Shown in pieces: positions 8,914 to 16,832 of a stretch of DNA of 64,000 nt; within the stretch, counting starts at the first letter, position 1; the number at the start of each line of letters is the position of its first letter. Below the pieces are notes generated by a model that had not been told where the DNA came from, did no database searches, and was given only the letters and a program-made list of their open reading frames with translations. Position numbers and translations under genes: made by a program. This DNA is from ZC4RG29 sp035304385. GTDB lineage: Bacteria > Bacteroidota > Bacteroidia > Cytophagales > Cyclobacteriaceae. The stretch lies in the NCBI GenBank assembly GCA_035304385.1, contig DATGQD010000041.1:124001-188000 (forward strand), written 5' to 3'.

Positions 8914-9126
8914 ATGTACCCAACAACCGTAAAGGAAAGGGAAGTCCTGTCGCTCATTGCGGTGGGATTGACCACCAAGGAGATCGCCGGTAGGCTCAAC
9001 ATTAGCCATCACACCGTGGAGACGCACAGAAAGAATCTGCTGCGTAAGTGTCAGGCGAAGAATTCGGCAGAACTCATCCAAAAGATGATCGCCGCTATCA
9101 TGCCGCAAAAACCTTCTCAACTCTGA
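8914..9126 (+). CDS. Stand-alone LuxR-type HTH regulator
   Basis: A 70-residue protein from the ATG at 8914, consisting almost only of a GerE/LuxR helix-turn-helix: KEREVLSLIAVGLTTKEIA, then LNISHHTVETHRKNLLRKC. A longer frame from 8863 adds 17 residues that do not look like protein. There is no receiver or ligand domain, so regulation must come from elsewhere or the protein acts as an expression-level switch, a simplified relative of NarL/LuxR response regulators. It follows the PepSY-like gene by 78 bases on the same strand. A hairpin pair follows before comF. Confidence 0.7.
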   Translation: MYPTTVKEREVLSLIAVGLTTKEIAGRLNISHHTVETHRKNLLRKCQAKNSAELIQKMIAAIMPQKPSQL

Positions 9127-9162
9127 CCGGCAGGTTCATGCCGGCGCACTGTCTATAGTTGC

Positions 9163-9189
9163 GGGAGCACGCCACGGCGGCGTGCTCCC
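9163..9189 (+). terminator. Hairpin between converging luxR-like and comF genes
   Basis: A perfect 11-base stem (GGGAGCACGCC / GGCGTGCTCCC) with a five-base loop; the T-run after it is weak. A second smaller hairpin, CCGGCA / TGCCGG, precedes it at 9127-9144. Location between converging genes fits a transcription barrier. Confidence 0.6.
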
Positions 9190-9219
9190 TACTTTAATCT
9201 CCTTCGATCTCCACGCGCA

Positions 9220-9921
9220 CTACTGGGCTATCGCGATACAGGCAATACCCAGCCCGGTACATTCTGCGTTCAGCAAAACCTGGCCGCAGGCTTCCAGGGT
9301 CGCGCCCGTAGTCACCACATCATCCACCAGCAGAACATTTTTTCCACGTATCGCGTCAGCGTTCCGCATCGCAAAAACATCGCTCACATTTTCCCATCGG
9401 TTGATCCGGCTGCGGTTGGTTTGAGTTTTTGTATTGCGCAGCCGCAAGAGGGCTTGCGGATCGAAAGGAATGCCTGTCGCCTCCGAGAGACCGCGTCCCC
9501 ATTCTGCGGCCTGGTTGTAACCCCGAACGCGAAGTCTCGCCGAATGAAGCGGCACGGGCACAATCAAGTCGAAGTCCTTGCAAAAGCCGCTCGCTGCAAG
9601 TTCGCATCCATAGACATACCCCAATTTGAACCCGATCTCGGGACGATGGTGATATTTCAGGGCATGGAGCAAGCGCTGTACCTTCCCTTTCTTTCGGAAT
9701 CGGAGAAAAGCAGCCGCTGCGATGACAGGAATTCGACCTCGCATACGGATGGCCAGCGCATTGTTGGGGTCGAGGTGCATATCCGTCCTCGGCAGATCGC
9801 TGAGACATTCGGTGCAGAGGAGGTCTTCGCCCTTTACCAATGTGCCCAGGCAACCTTCGCAGCATTGCGGGTACACCAGTGAGACAAAATCGTCGGCAAT
9901 CTCGGCTAGAAATCTTTTCAC
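9220..9921 (-). CDS. comF: ComF-family amidophosphoribosyltransferase-like protein
   Basis: About 233 residues from a GTG at 9921, the usual ComF length; the open frame runs 44 codons further upstream but that part is not ComF-like. An N-terminal cysteine cluster (CCEGC at 20-24, CTEC at 35-38) fits the zinc finger of the family, and the PRPP-binding loop VLLVDDVVTTGAT lies at about 196-208. LIVPVPLHSARLRVRGYNQA is also family-typical. In competent bacteria ComF helps handle transforming DNA in the cytoplasm; its role here is inferred only from the family. It is divergent from the next small gene. Confidence 0.9.
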   Translation of the reverse strand: MKRFLAEIADDFVSLVYPQCCEGCLGTLVKGEDLLCTECLSDLPRTDMHLDPNNALAIRMRGRIPVIAAAAFLRFRKKGKVQRLLHALKYHHRPEIGFKLGYVYGCELAASGFCKDFDLIVPVPLHSARLRVRGYNQAAEWGRGLSEATGIPFDPQALLRLRNTKTQTNRSRINRWENVSDVFAMRNADAIRGKNVLLVDDVVTTGATLEACGQVLLNAECTGLGIACIAIAQ

Positions 9922-9932
9922 CTCAGGAGACC

Positions 9933-9940
9933 TATATTTG
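9933..9940 (+). promoter_or_regulatory. Putative -7 element (TATATTTG)
   Basis: Exact TAnnTTTG match in the gap upstream of the small gene at 10046, 105 bases before its ATG, just behind the comF GTG start on the other strand. Confidence 0.45.
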
Positions 9941-10045
9941 CACTTATTACCATGGTACAACGTCTTCGGGAAGGAGTTCCCGAATATAATTCGTGCAGTG
10001 TGCCATTTGTGCCGGCGCAGCGTCACTGGCTTAAAATTTTCAGAC

Positions 10046-10417
10046 ATGTTCAAGAGAGACCTCGAGTTGGATAGGAAGTGGGAACGGCTGATGCGCCTTG
10101 TCGAAAGCCGGATCGGCCGCCGCCCAAAAGATATGCACGGTGTCCTCTTTCTGATCGGCGTTCAGGAATTGGGAAAAGGAAACCGAACCTTCACAAAAGA
10201 AGAAAAGCAGGACCTCATGCACATCGCCATCTGCAAGGTGATGAGCTATGCCGGTTACTACGAGCTGGAAGGCATCGACCAGGAAGGATGGCCGCACTGG
10301 AAGATGGTAAAGAAGCTGCCTCATCTCGACCTGATCGAGCAGGAAAAAATTCTCAGGATGCAAGTCCTCGAGTACTTTCACCGGGAACACCAATGGGACG
10401 TCGACGAACCGCATTAA
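10046..10417 (+). CDS. Conserved-looking cytoplasmic protein, unknown function
   Basis: A 123-residue protein starting at the ATG giving MFKRDLELDRKWERLM. No signal peptide or membrane helix; it is mostly helical and rich in charged residues, with GVLFLIGVQELGKG and a conserved-looking C-terminal block (DLIEQEKILRMQVLEYFHREH). The frame can be extended upstream to 9722 but that overlaps comF in antisense and is not credible. I do not recognise a named family. It lies 150 bases upstream of the DUF4175-like gene on the same strand. Confidence 0.65.
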   Translation: MFKRDLELDRKWERLMRLVESRIGRRPKDMHGVLFLIGVQELGKGNRTFTKEEKQDLMHIAICKVMSYAGYYELEGIDQEGWPHWKMVKKLPHLDLIEQEKILRMQVLEYFHREHQWDVDEPH

Positions 10418-10567
10418 TTCCATTTGCGGTTTGGACTCGTCACCTAAAAATGAATTATCTTTAGTGAGCCTCAACACGGCGCTTCCTGAGTTCGTTGATA
10501 AGTCAGGAGGTAATATTGAACCTGGCTACAAGCCGGTTCGGCAAACCTGGGTGGCATGGGTGAAGGA

Positions 10568-13500
10568 ATGGACAAAATTCATGAGAAGATCCGCGCGTTT
10601 CAGCGGAAATACTATCTCAATGTATTCATTAGGGGCGCGCTTCTTACGCTGACCCTGGTTATTGCCTATTTTGTCCTGGCCGCCGTACTCGAGCATAACC
10701 TCTGGCTGGGGCCGGCGTTCCGACTTGCCATCTTCATTAGCTTTTTCCTGCTCGTCGCCTACTGCGTAATCCGTTTCCTCCGCGATCCGCTGCGATGGTG
10801 GATTGCCAGGAAAGGTCTGGAAGACGAGCAAACCGCGCGCATGATCGGAGAGCGCATGCCTGACGTAAAGGACCGTCTCGTAAACTTGCTTCAGTTGGGA
10901 AGAGCGCGGCAGGATTCTCAGCTCGCTTATGCCAGTATCCGGCAGAAATCCAGCTCCCTGGAGCCGCTGCAGTTTGATTCGGTCATTGACCTGAGCCAGA
11001 ACCGCAGGTTTTTGCGGTACCTCGCCGTGCCCTTTGGCGCTCTTGTGATCCTGTTCCTGCTGAACCAGCGCATCATTACCGACAGCACCAGTCGTATCAT
11101 ACATTTCAATCAGGAATTTAGTCCGCAGGCTCCGTTCGAATTTATTGTAGAGAGCCAGGATCTTGCAGGCTTCTACAATGAAGACTTCGAACTGGTGATC
11201 CGGATGGAGGGCAGCCAGATCCCCGATCAGGCCTACGTTCACACCGGGAATCAGCGGTACAAACTGGACGACCTGGGGAACAACCGCTTTTCCTACACCT
11301 TCGAGAATATGCAGCAGCCCATGGAGGTTCAAATTGCTGCGGCCGGGTTCTTTTCGCCGGTGTACCGAATCCGGCTCCTTAACCGGCCCGAACTGACAGG
11401 CTTTGAGGTAGCGCTGGACTTCCCCAATTATACGGGTAGGCGCGACGACAAGGTCAGTAATGCCGGCAATCTTGAAGTACCCGAAGGCACCACCGTACGG
11501 TGGAATCTGCTTACCGCCCACGCCAGCCAGGCCGGTATTTCGTTCCGTTCGGATGGCCAGCGTCATGACTTTCAAGCAACTGATAATCAGTCGTTTACTT
11601 ACTCAAAGCGCTTTGTCGAGACAGATCAGTACGAAATTTCACTGTCTAATGATGCCAGCAAGAACCGCGATCGGATTACGTACCAGGTAAATGTCGTTAA
11701 AGACCAGCGCCCGAGCATCTCGGTCAATACCTACAGTGATACCGTATTGTACAAGCGCGTGGTATTGGGCGGTATGATCGGCGACGACTATGGTCTGACC
11801 GGGCTGGAATTGCATTATAAGATAATGGATGAGGCGAAGGAGCTTCTTAGCCGGAAGGTCAGCATTCCAATCGTACCGAATCAACCCCAGCAGAGCTTCG
11901 CCTACAATTGGGTCCTCGACTCGCTGCGGCTGGCGCCCGGCCAGCAGCTGGAATATTTCCTGAGGGTTTGGGATAACGATGGTATTAATGGCCGAAAGGC
12001 TTCACAGTCAGCCGTTTACAGGCTTTTTGTTCCGACAGAGGAGCGTATCGTAGCGGAGATTAATGAGTCAGGCCGGCAAACGCAAAGCCGCATTGACCAG
12101 GGATTCAACAAGGCGTCCGAGTTGAAAGACCAGATTCAGAATGTCAGTGAGCGCTTGAAGGGCAAGCAGGACTTGGACTGGCAGGACAGGAAGATGTTGG
12201 AAGACGTGCTCAAGCAGAAAGAGAGTCTGGATCAGCTGCTGCGCGAGCTTGCTCAGCAGAATCGGCTGAACGAGGAAAAGAAGGATGCATTCACAGAGCA
12301 GAACGAGCGTATCCGGGAGAAAGCCGAGCAGATTCAGAAGCTTATGGATGAATTGCTTGACGAAGAGACCCGAAAGCTCTTTGAGGAACTGCAGCGCCTT
12401 TTGAAGGAGAAAACGGATATCTCCCAACTCCAGCGGCTTCTGGACAAGCTGACTCAGAATACAAACAACTTAGAGAAGGAGCTGGATAGGATGCTGCAGC
12501 TGATGAAGCAAATGCAGTTCGAAACACAGTTTGACCAGACCATTCGCGACCTGGCGCGGCATATCGAAGAACAAAAGAAGCTCCTGGAAAAGACAGAATC
12601 TCTTACCCCCGATGAAAAGGCGAATGACCGGAAGGCAGGTGACCGCAAAGGAGAAAAGGAAAACCGCAGGAGCAATGAGTCCCGGGACAATTCCACAGAT
12701 GAGGCTGGCGGTGAGGAAAATGCCAATCAGCCCGATAGTGCCGAGAGCCTTGCAAAGGAGCAGGAACAGCTGAAAAACGAATTCCAGAAGCTCAGCGAAA
12801 AGCTCGAAGACCTGCGGGAATTGGGTGAAGACATCAACCAGGGCGACGATGTCCCTTCTGAAGACCAGCCCCAGGAAATTCTGCAAGAGCAGGAGCAAAG
12901 CCAGGAAAACCTGCAGCAAAACAAACCCTCCCAGTCGAAACAGAATCAGCAGAAGGCCATCGAGCAGATGCAGCAGATGCAGCAGCAAATGGAAGGGGCT
13001 CAGAGTTCTGCCATGATGGAAATTGACATGGAGAATCTGGAGTCGTTGCGTCACATTCTGCACGGTTTGATCAAGCTATCCTTCGATCAGGAGGATCTCA
13101 TGAAAAAATTCAGTGAACTGCATTCCAATGATCCGCGTTTCAACAGCTTGGCGGAGAACCAGTTACAGCTACAGGATAACGCTAAAGTGCTGCAAGACAG
13201 CCTGTTAGCGCTGGCTAAACGGGATCCGTTCATGGGTTCTTTCGTTACCAGAGAGATTTCCGAACTCAACGAGCACCTGGATAAGGTGACCGACGCGAAC
13301 AAGGAACGGAAACGGCCGCAGGCTCAGAGTGAGATGCAGATGGCGATGACCTCCATCAACAACCTGGCGCTGATGTTGGATTCGCATTTTGATATGATGA
13401 TGCAGATGATGGCGAATGCCAAGCCGGGGATGGGGAAGAATAAATCCGGAAAATTGCCGAAACAGAACCTCAGCCAGCTGCAACAGCAATTAAATGAACG

Positions 13501-13960
13501 GATTGAGGAGTTGAAGAATAGCGGCAAGAGTGGAAGGGAGTTGTCGGAGGAACTTGCCGAGATGGCCGCGGAGCAGGAACGCATCCGGAGGGCTATGCAA
13601 GAGCTTCAGGAGCAAATGAAGCAGGACGGCCAGGTGCCCGGTGGCGATCTTCCGGCAAAAATGGAACAAACGGAAATGGATTTGGTGAACAAGCAGCTCA
13701 CCGACCAGTTGATCAAGCGGCAGCAGGAAATCCTCACACGGCTGCTGGACGCGGAAAAGTCGCTTCGCGAGCAGGATCTCGACGATGAGCGCAAAGGAGA
13801 GACCGCCAAGGATTACGACGAAACCATACCACCTGCTTTCGAGGAGTATTTGCGTCTAAAAGAAAAAGAAGTAGAATTGCTAAAGACTGTACCTCCCAAA
13901 CTGTATCCATATTACCGAAAGGAAGTAGACGAATACTTTAAGCGATTGAGCCAACCGTAA
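10568..13960 (+). CDS. DUF4175-like membrane protein with very long coiled coil
   Basis: About 1,130 residues from the ATG giving MDKIHEKIRAFQRKYY. The N-terminal part has two transmembrane helices (about residues 23-45 and 53-72) and a third near 155-175; a periplasmic beta-rich region follows (residues about 190-480). From about 490 the protein is an extended coiled coil dominated by Q, E, K and L, with glutamine-rich and acidic low-complexity parts (QQKAIEQMQQMQQQMEG). This architecture matches the poorly understood DUF4175 family of Bacteroidota. It begins a tight forward cluster with an RsbW-like ATPase (15-base gap) and ybeY. It may be an envelope-spanning structural or scaffold protein; that is inference. 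Confidence 0.75.
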   Translation: MDKIHEKIRAFQRKYYLNVFIRGALLTLTLVIAYFVLAAVLEHNLWLGPAFRLAIFISFFLLVAYCVIRFLRDPLRWWIARKGLEDEQTARMIGERMPDVKDRLVNLLQLGRARQDSQLAYASIRQKSSSLEPLQFDSVIDLSQNRRFLRYLAVPFGALVILFLLNQRIITDSTSRIIHFNQEFSPQAPFEFIVESQDLAGFYNEDFELVIRMEGSQIPDQAYVHTGNQRYKLDDLGNNRFSYTFENMQQPMEVQIAAAGFFSPVYRIRLLNRPELTGFEVALDFPNYTGRRDDKVSNAGNLEVPEGTTVRWNLLTAHASQAGISFRSDGQRHDFQATDNQSFTYSKRFVETDQYEISLSNDASKNRDRITYQVNVVKDQRPSISVNTYSDTVLYKRVVLGGMIGDDYGLTGLELHYKIMDEAKELLSRKVSIPIVPNQPQQSFAYNWVLDSLRLAPGQQLEYFLRVWDNDGINGRKASQSAVYRLFVPTEERIVAEINESGRQTQSRIDQGFNKASELKDQIQNVSERLKGKQDLDWQDRKMLEDVLKQKESLDQLLRELAQQNRLNEEKKDAFTEQNERIREKAEQIQKLMDELLDEETRKLFEELQRLLKEKTDISQLQRLLDKLTQNTNNLEKELDRMLQLMKQMQFETQFDQTIRDLARHIEEQKKLLEKTESLTPDEKANDRKAGDRKGEKENRRSNESRDNSTDEAGGEENANQPDSAESLAKEQEQLKNEFQKLSEKLEDLRELGEDINQGDDVPSEDQPQEILQEQEQSQENLQQNKPSQSKQNQQKAIEQMQQMQQQMEGAQSSAMMEIDMENLESLRHILHGLIKLSFDQEDLMKKFSELHSNDPRFNSLAENQLQLQDNAKVLQDSLLALAKRDPFMGSFVTREISELNEHLDKVTDANKERKRPQAQSEMQMAMTSINNLALMLDSHFDMMMQMMANAKPGMGKNKSGKLPKQNLSQLQQQLNERIEELKNSGKSGRELSEELAEMAAEQERIRRAMQELQEQMKQDGQVPGGDLPAKMEQTEMDLVNKQLTDQLIKRQQEILTRLLDAEKSLREQDLDDERKGETAKDYDETIPPAFEEYLRLKEKEVELLKTVPPKLYPYYRKEVDEYFKRLSQP

Positions 13961-13974
13961 ATCCAGGCCAGTTA

Positions 13975-14379
13975 ATGAATACGATCAGCATTCAGATTCC
14001 CTCCATCGCAGAAAATATCCGGATGATTGAAAGCTTTATTGACAATGCTAAGGAACGGTTCAACCTCGAGGACGACATTTACGGCAACATTATGATTGCC
14101 GTCACGGAGGCCGTTAACAATGCGATAAAGCACGGTAACAACAGCAACAAGCTCAAGAACGTGTTTCTAAGCCTTTCCCTGGAGCCGAGCATGATCAAAT
14201 TCATAGTTAAGGACGAGGGGCGTGGCTTTGACTATGATAACCTTCCTGATCCAACCGCCCCGGAGAATCTCGAAAAACCCGGGGGGCGCGGCATTTTCCT
14301 CATGAAACACCTTTCTGACGAGGTGAAGTTTGCCGACGGGGGAAAAGTCGTCGAGATGAGTTTCTATATCAACTCCTGA
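13975..14379 (+). CDS. RsbW-like ATP-binding protein (GHKL fold)
   Basis: A 134-residue single-domain histidine-kinase-type ATPase. The N box is EAVNNAIKHGN (residues 45-55), the G1 box DEGRGFD (80-86) and the G2 box GGRGIFLMK (103-111). This is the pattern of serine-protein kinases / anti-sigma factors of the RsbW/SpoIIAB class, which phosphorylate an anti-sigma-antagonist partner. No STAS partner gene is adjacent. Its last base is the first base of the ybeY ATG (TGATG overlap), and it follows the DUF4175-like gene by 15 bases, so all three should be translated from one message. Confidence 0.85.
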   Translation: MNTISIQIPSIAENIRMIESFIDNAKERFNLEDDIYGNIMIAVTEAVNNAIKHGNNSNKLKNVFLSLSLEPSMIKFIVKDEGRGFDYDNLPDPTAPENLEKPGGRGIFLMKHLSDEVKFADGGKVVEMSFYINS

Positions 14380-14807
14380 TGCCAGCAGCGGCCATCCGCT
14401 ATTTCAGCGAAGACACGGATTTCACTATTCCCCATCCCCGTAAGACCGCGCAGTGGCTCAAGAGGGTCGCCGCCCAGGAGGAGGTCGAGCTGGGAGAAAT
14501 CAACTTTATCTTCTGCTCGGACGCCTACCTGCTCGATCTGAACCGCCGGTACCTGCAGCATGACTACTATACCGACATCCTCACCTTCGACAACAGCGTC
14601 GGGGAAGGGCCGATTATGGGCGACATATATATAAGTGTCGATCGGGTCAGGGACAATGCCGGCCAATTTGGTGTTCCTTTCAATCAGGAACTTCACCGCG
14701 TGCTGGTACACGGAATACTCCACCTGATCGGGTATACCGACACCACGCCAGCGAAAAAGAAGGCCATGAAGAAAAAAGAAGATGCTTATCTATCTTTGCT
14801 CCCCTGA
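14379..14807 (+). CDS. ybeY: Endoribonuclease YbeY (rRNA maturation)
   Basis: A 142-residue metal-dependent endoribonuclease acting in 16S rRNA processing and ribosome quality control. The signature HGILHLIGYTD occupies residues 111-121; His111 and His115 are zinc ligands. The usual third histidine (GYDH) is replaced by Asp121, which as I remember is common in Bacteroidota versions. The start overlaps the preceding stop (TGATG). The stop codon lies in the left arm of the inverted repeat that encloses two parS-like sites. Confidence 0.93.
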   Translation: MPAAAIRYFSEDTDFTIPHPRKTAQWLKRVAAQEEVELGEINFIFCSDAYLLDLNRRYLQHDYYTDILTFDNSVGEGPIMGDIYISVDRVRDNAGQFGVPFNQELHRVLVHGILHLIGYTDTTPAKKKAMKKKEDAYLSLLP

Positions 14808-14836
14808 AGGAGATGCTGCGCAATCCTTCAGGCCAG

Positions 14837-14852
14837 AGTTCCACGTGGAACC
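14837..14852. promoter_or_regulatory. parS-like ParB binding site 1
   Basis: Contains the perfect 14-base palindrome GTTCCACGTGGAAC, which matches the core of the widespread ParB/Spo0J site (TGTTNCACGTGAAACA) with one core difference. It lies between ybeY and mnmG, near the proposed origin. No parB gene is in the window. Confidence 0.65.
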
Positions 14853-14874
14853 TACACCTGTAAGGTTTTTTGTT

Positions 14875-14890
14875 CGTTCCACGTGAAACC
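14875..14890. promoter_or_regulatory. parS-like ParB binding site 2
   Basis: Contains GTTCCACGTGAAAC, identical to the 14-base core of the well-known Bacillus subtilis parS as I remember it; only the outermost bases differ (C instead of T and A). It is 24 bases after site 1 within the same inverted repeat. Confidence 0.75.
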
Positions 14891-14924
14891 CTGAAGGGAT
14901 GCGCAGCATCTCCTTCAGGGAGGA

Positions 14925-14953
14925 TGTGGAATTGTGGAAGAATTTGTGGACAA
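14925..14953 (-). promoter_or_regulatory. Three closely spaced DnaA-box-like sequences before mnmG
   Basis: On the plus strand TGTGGAATT (14925), TGTGGAAGA (14933) and TGTGGACAA (14945) occur within 29 bases. The last differs from TGTGGATAA, the complement of the DnaA box TTATCCACA, at one position; the others are weaker. They may add DnaA binding to the parS region or regulate mnmG. Confidence 0.35.
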
Positions 14954-14969
14954 CTCTTGAGTGAAATAA

Positions 14970-16832
14970 ATGTTTCCGGAATATGACGTTATAGTAGTCG
15001 GTGGGGGCCATGCCGGCTGTGAGGCTGCATGGGCCGCAGCCACCATGGGATCGCGCGTGATGCTGGTCACCATGAACATGGCCACCATCGGGCAGATGTC
15101 CTGCAACCCTGCCATGGGCGGGGTAGCGAAGGGCCAGATCGTGCGCGAAATCGACGCCCTGGGTGGAATGTCCGGGATCGTCTCCGACAAATCCATGATC
15201 CAATTCCGGATGCTCAACGCTTCCAAAGGCCCGGCCATGTGGAGTCCCCGCACCCAAAACGATAGGGTGGAGTTCGCTCAGCAATGGCGCCTGGCACTGG
15301 AAAGCAACCCCAACATCGACTTCTGGCAGGACATGGTCAGGGAAATCATCGTAAAGGACCGCCGTGTCACCGGGGTACGAACCTCGCTCGGTCTCGAAGT
15401 GAAAGGCCGCGCTGTGATCCTGACCAACGGCACCTTTCTCAACGGCAAGATCCACATCGGGGAAAAGAACTTCGGCGGTGGCCGTACCGCGGAAAGAGCG
15501 GCAACCGGCCTGACCGAACAGCTGGTGTCCCTCGGGTTCGAGGCGGGACGCATGAAAACGGGAACACCCCCGCGCGTGGATGGCCGTTCGCTCGACTACT
15601 CACAAATGGAAGAGCAGCCCGGGGATAGCAACCCCCGCAAATTCTCCTTTTCCGATACACAACCCCTGCAACGGCAAAAGAGCTGCTTTATCACCTATAC
15701 CAGCCAGGCCGTTCATGAAGAGCTGCGGAAAGGCTTCGAAAAGTCGCCCATGTTCCAGGGACGCATCCAGGGCCTGGGACCGCGCTATTGCCCTTCCATA
15801 GAAGACAAAATCTGCCGCTTCGCAGAAAGAGAACGCCACCAGATATTCGTAGAGCCAGAAGGCTGGAATACCGTCGAGGTCTATGTAAACGGGTTTTCTA
15901 CCTCACTGCCAGAAGACGTACAGTACGAAGCGCTCAGGAAAGTGCCCGGATTCCAAAACGCACGCATGTTCCGGCCCGGGTACGCCATTGAGTATGACTT
16001 CTTTCCGCCCCAACAGTTAAAATTGACGCTGGAAACGCAACTCATTGATAATCTTTACTTTGCGGGCCAAATCAATGGGACAACAGGCTATGAGGAAGCC
16101 GCAAGCCAGGGACTTATGGCCGGTATCAATGCCCACAATCGCCTCCAGGAAAAAGAACCGCTTATACTCAAGCGCTCCGAAGCCTACATCGGGGTACTTA
16201 TCGACGACCTCGTCAACAAAGGCACGGACGAACCTTACCGCATGTTCACCTCGCGAGCCGAATACCGGATCTTGCTCCGTCAGGATAACGCCGATCTCCG
16301 CCTTACGCCTACCGGACATCGTTTGGGCCTTGCATCGGACGAACGTATGGAACACGTAATTGATAAAACAGCGGATGTGAAAAGGCTCCGAAAGGCACTC
16401 GAAACCTTCAAGGTGACCCCGGACGACGTCAATGAACCGCTGGCACGCCTCAACACCGCCACTGTGCGAGAAAAAGTACCGGCGCTCAATCTTCTCAAAA
16501 GACCCCACATCGGACTTAAGGAGCTCCGCACCCTTCACCCGGAACTCGATCGGCTGATCAGCCAATACAATGCGGAAGTCCAGGAACAGGTGGAGATCGG
16601 TCTGAAATACGAGACCTACATCGACCGGGAGCAAAAATTAGCGGAAAAGATCGGCAGCCTGGAAAACTTCCGTATCAGCGCTGACTTTGATTACACCAGA
16701 ATCAAGGCGCTCTCCGCCGAAGGTCGCGAAAAGCTTATGCGCGTGAAACCGGAAACCCTCGGACAAGCGTCACGCATCAGCGGTGTCTCGCCGTCCGACA
16801 TATCTGTCCTGACCATCTACCTGGGCCGATAA
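14970..16832 (+). CDS. mnmG: tRNA uridine 5-carboxymethylaminomethyl modification enzyme MnmG
   Basis: A 620-residue FAD protein (GidA), normal family length. With MnmE it modifies the wobble uridine of certain tRNAs. The FAD-binding loop VVGGGHAGCEAAWAA is at residues 9-23; SCNPAMGGVAKG near 46 and GPRYCPSIEDKI near 270 are family signatures, as are TRAEYRILLRQDNAD near 425 and the C-terminal helical MnmE/tRNA region (RISGVSPSDISVL). mnmG next to the origin and parS recalls the gidA-par arrangement of other bacteria. The stop codon is directly followed by the ATG of the next gene. Confidence 0.96.
   Translation: MFPEYDVIVVGGGHAGCEAAWAAATMGSRVMLVTMNMATIGQMSCNPAMGGVAKGQIVREIDALGGMSGIVSDKSMIQFRMLNASKGPAMWSPRTQNDRVEFAQQWRLALESNPNIDFWQDMVREIIVKDRRVTGVRTSLGLEVKGRAVILTNGTFLNGKIHIGEKNFGGGRTAERAATGLTEQLVSLGFEAGRMKTGTPPRVDGRSLDYSQMEEQPGDSNPRKFSFSDTQPLQRQKSCFITYTSQAVHEELRKGFEKSPMFQGRIQGLGPRYCPSIEDKICRFAERERHQIFVEPEGWNTVEVYVNGFSTSLPEDVQYEALRKVPGFQNARMFRPGYAIEYDFFPPQQLKLTLETQLIDNLYFAGQINGTTGYEEAASQGLMAGINAHNRLQEKEPLILKRSEAYIGVLIDDLVNKGTDEPYRMFTSRAEYRILLRQDNADLRLTPTGHRLGLASDERMEHVIDKTADVKRLRKALETFKVTPDDVNEPLARLNTATVREKVPALNLLKRPHIGLKELRTLHPELDRLISQYNAEVQEQVEIGLKYETYIDREQKLAEKIGSLENFRISADFDYTRIKALSAEGREKLMRVKPETLGQASRISGVSPSDISVLTIYLGR

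Larger units (their letters stand above)
14802..14920. repeat. Nested inverted repeat enclosing two parS-like sites
   Basis: The 31-base outer arms 14802-14832 and 14890-14920 pair at 29 of 31 positions. Each arm also contains its own inverted pair of CCTGAAGG and CCTTCAGG (14803-14810 with 14825-14832; 14890-14897 with 14912-14919), so four copies of this 8-mer are present. The two parS-like palindromes inside (14838-14851 and 14876-14889) would also pair with each other. An inner short stem followed by a T-run (AACCT ... AGGTTTTTTG, 14848-14871) may terminate the ybeY transcript. The left arm covers the last codons of ybeY. Confidence 0.8.

Noticed and set aside
9722..10045. N-terminal extension of the 123-residue protein
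   Set aside because: It is antisense to the comF coding region and its promoter gap; the ATG at 10046 starts the credible protein.
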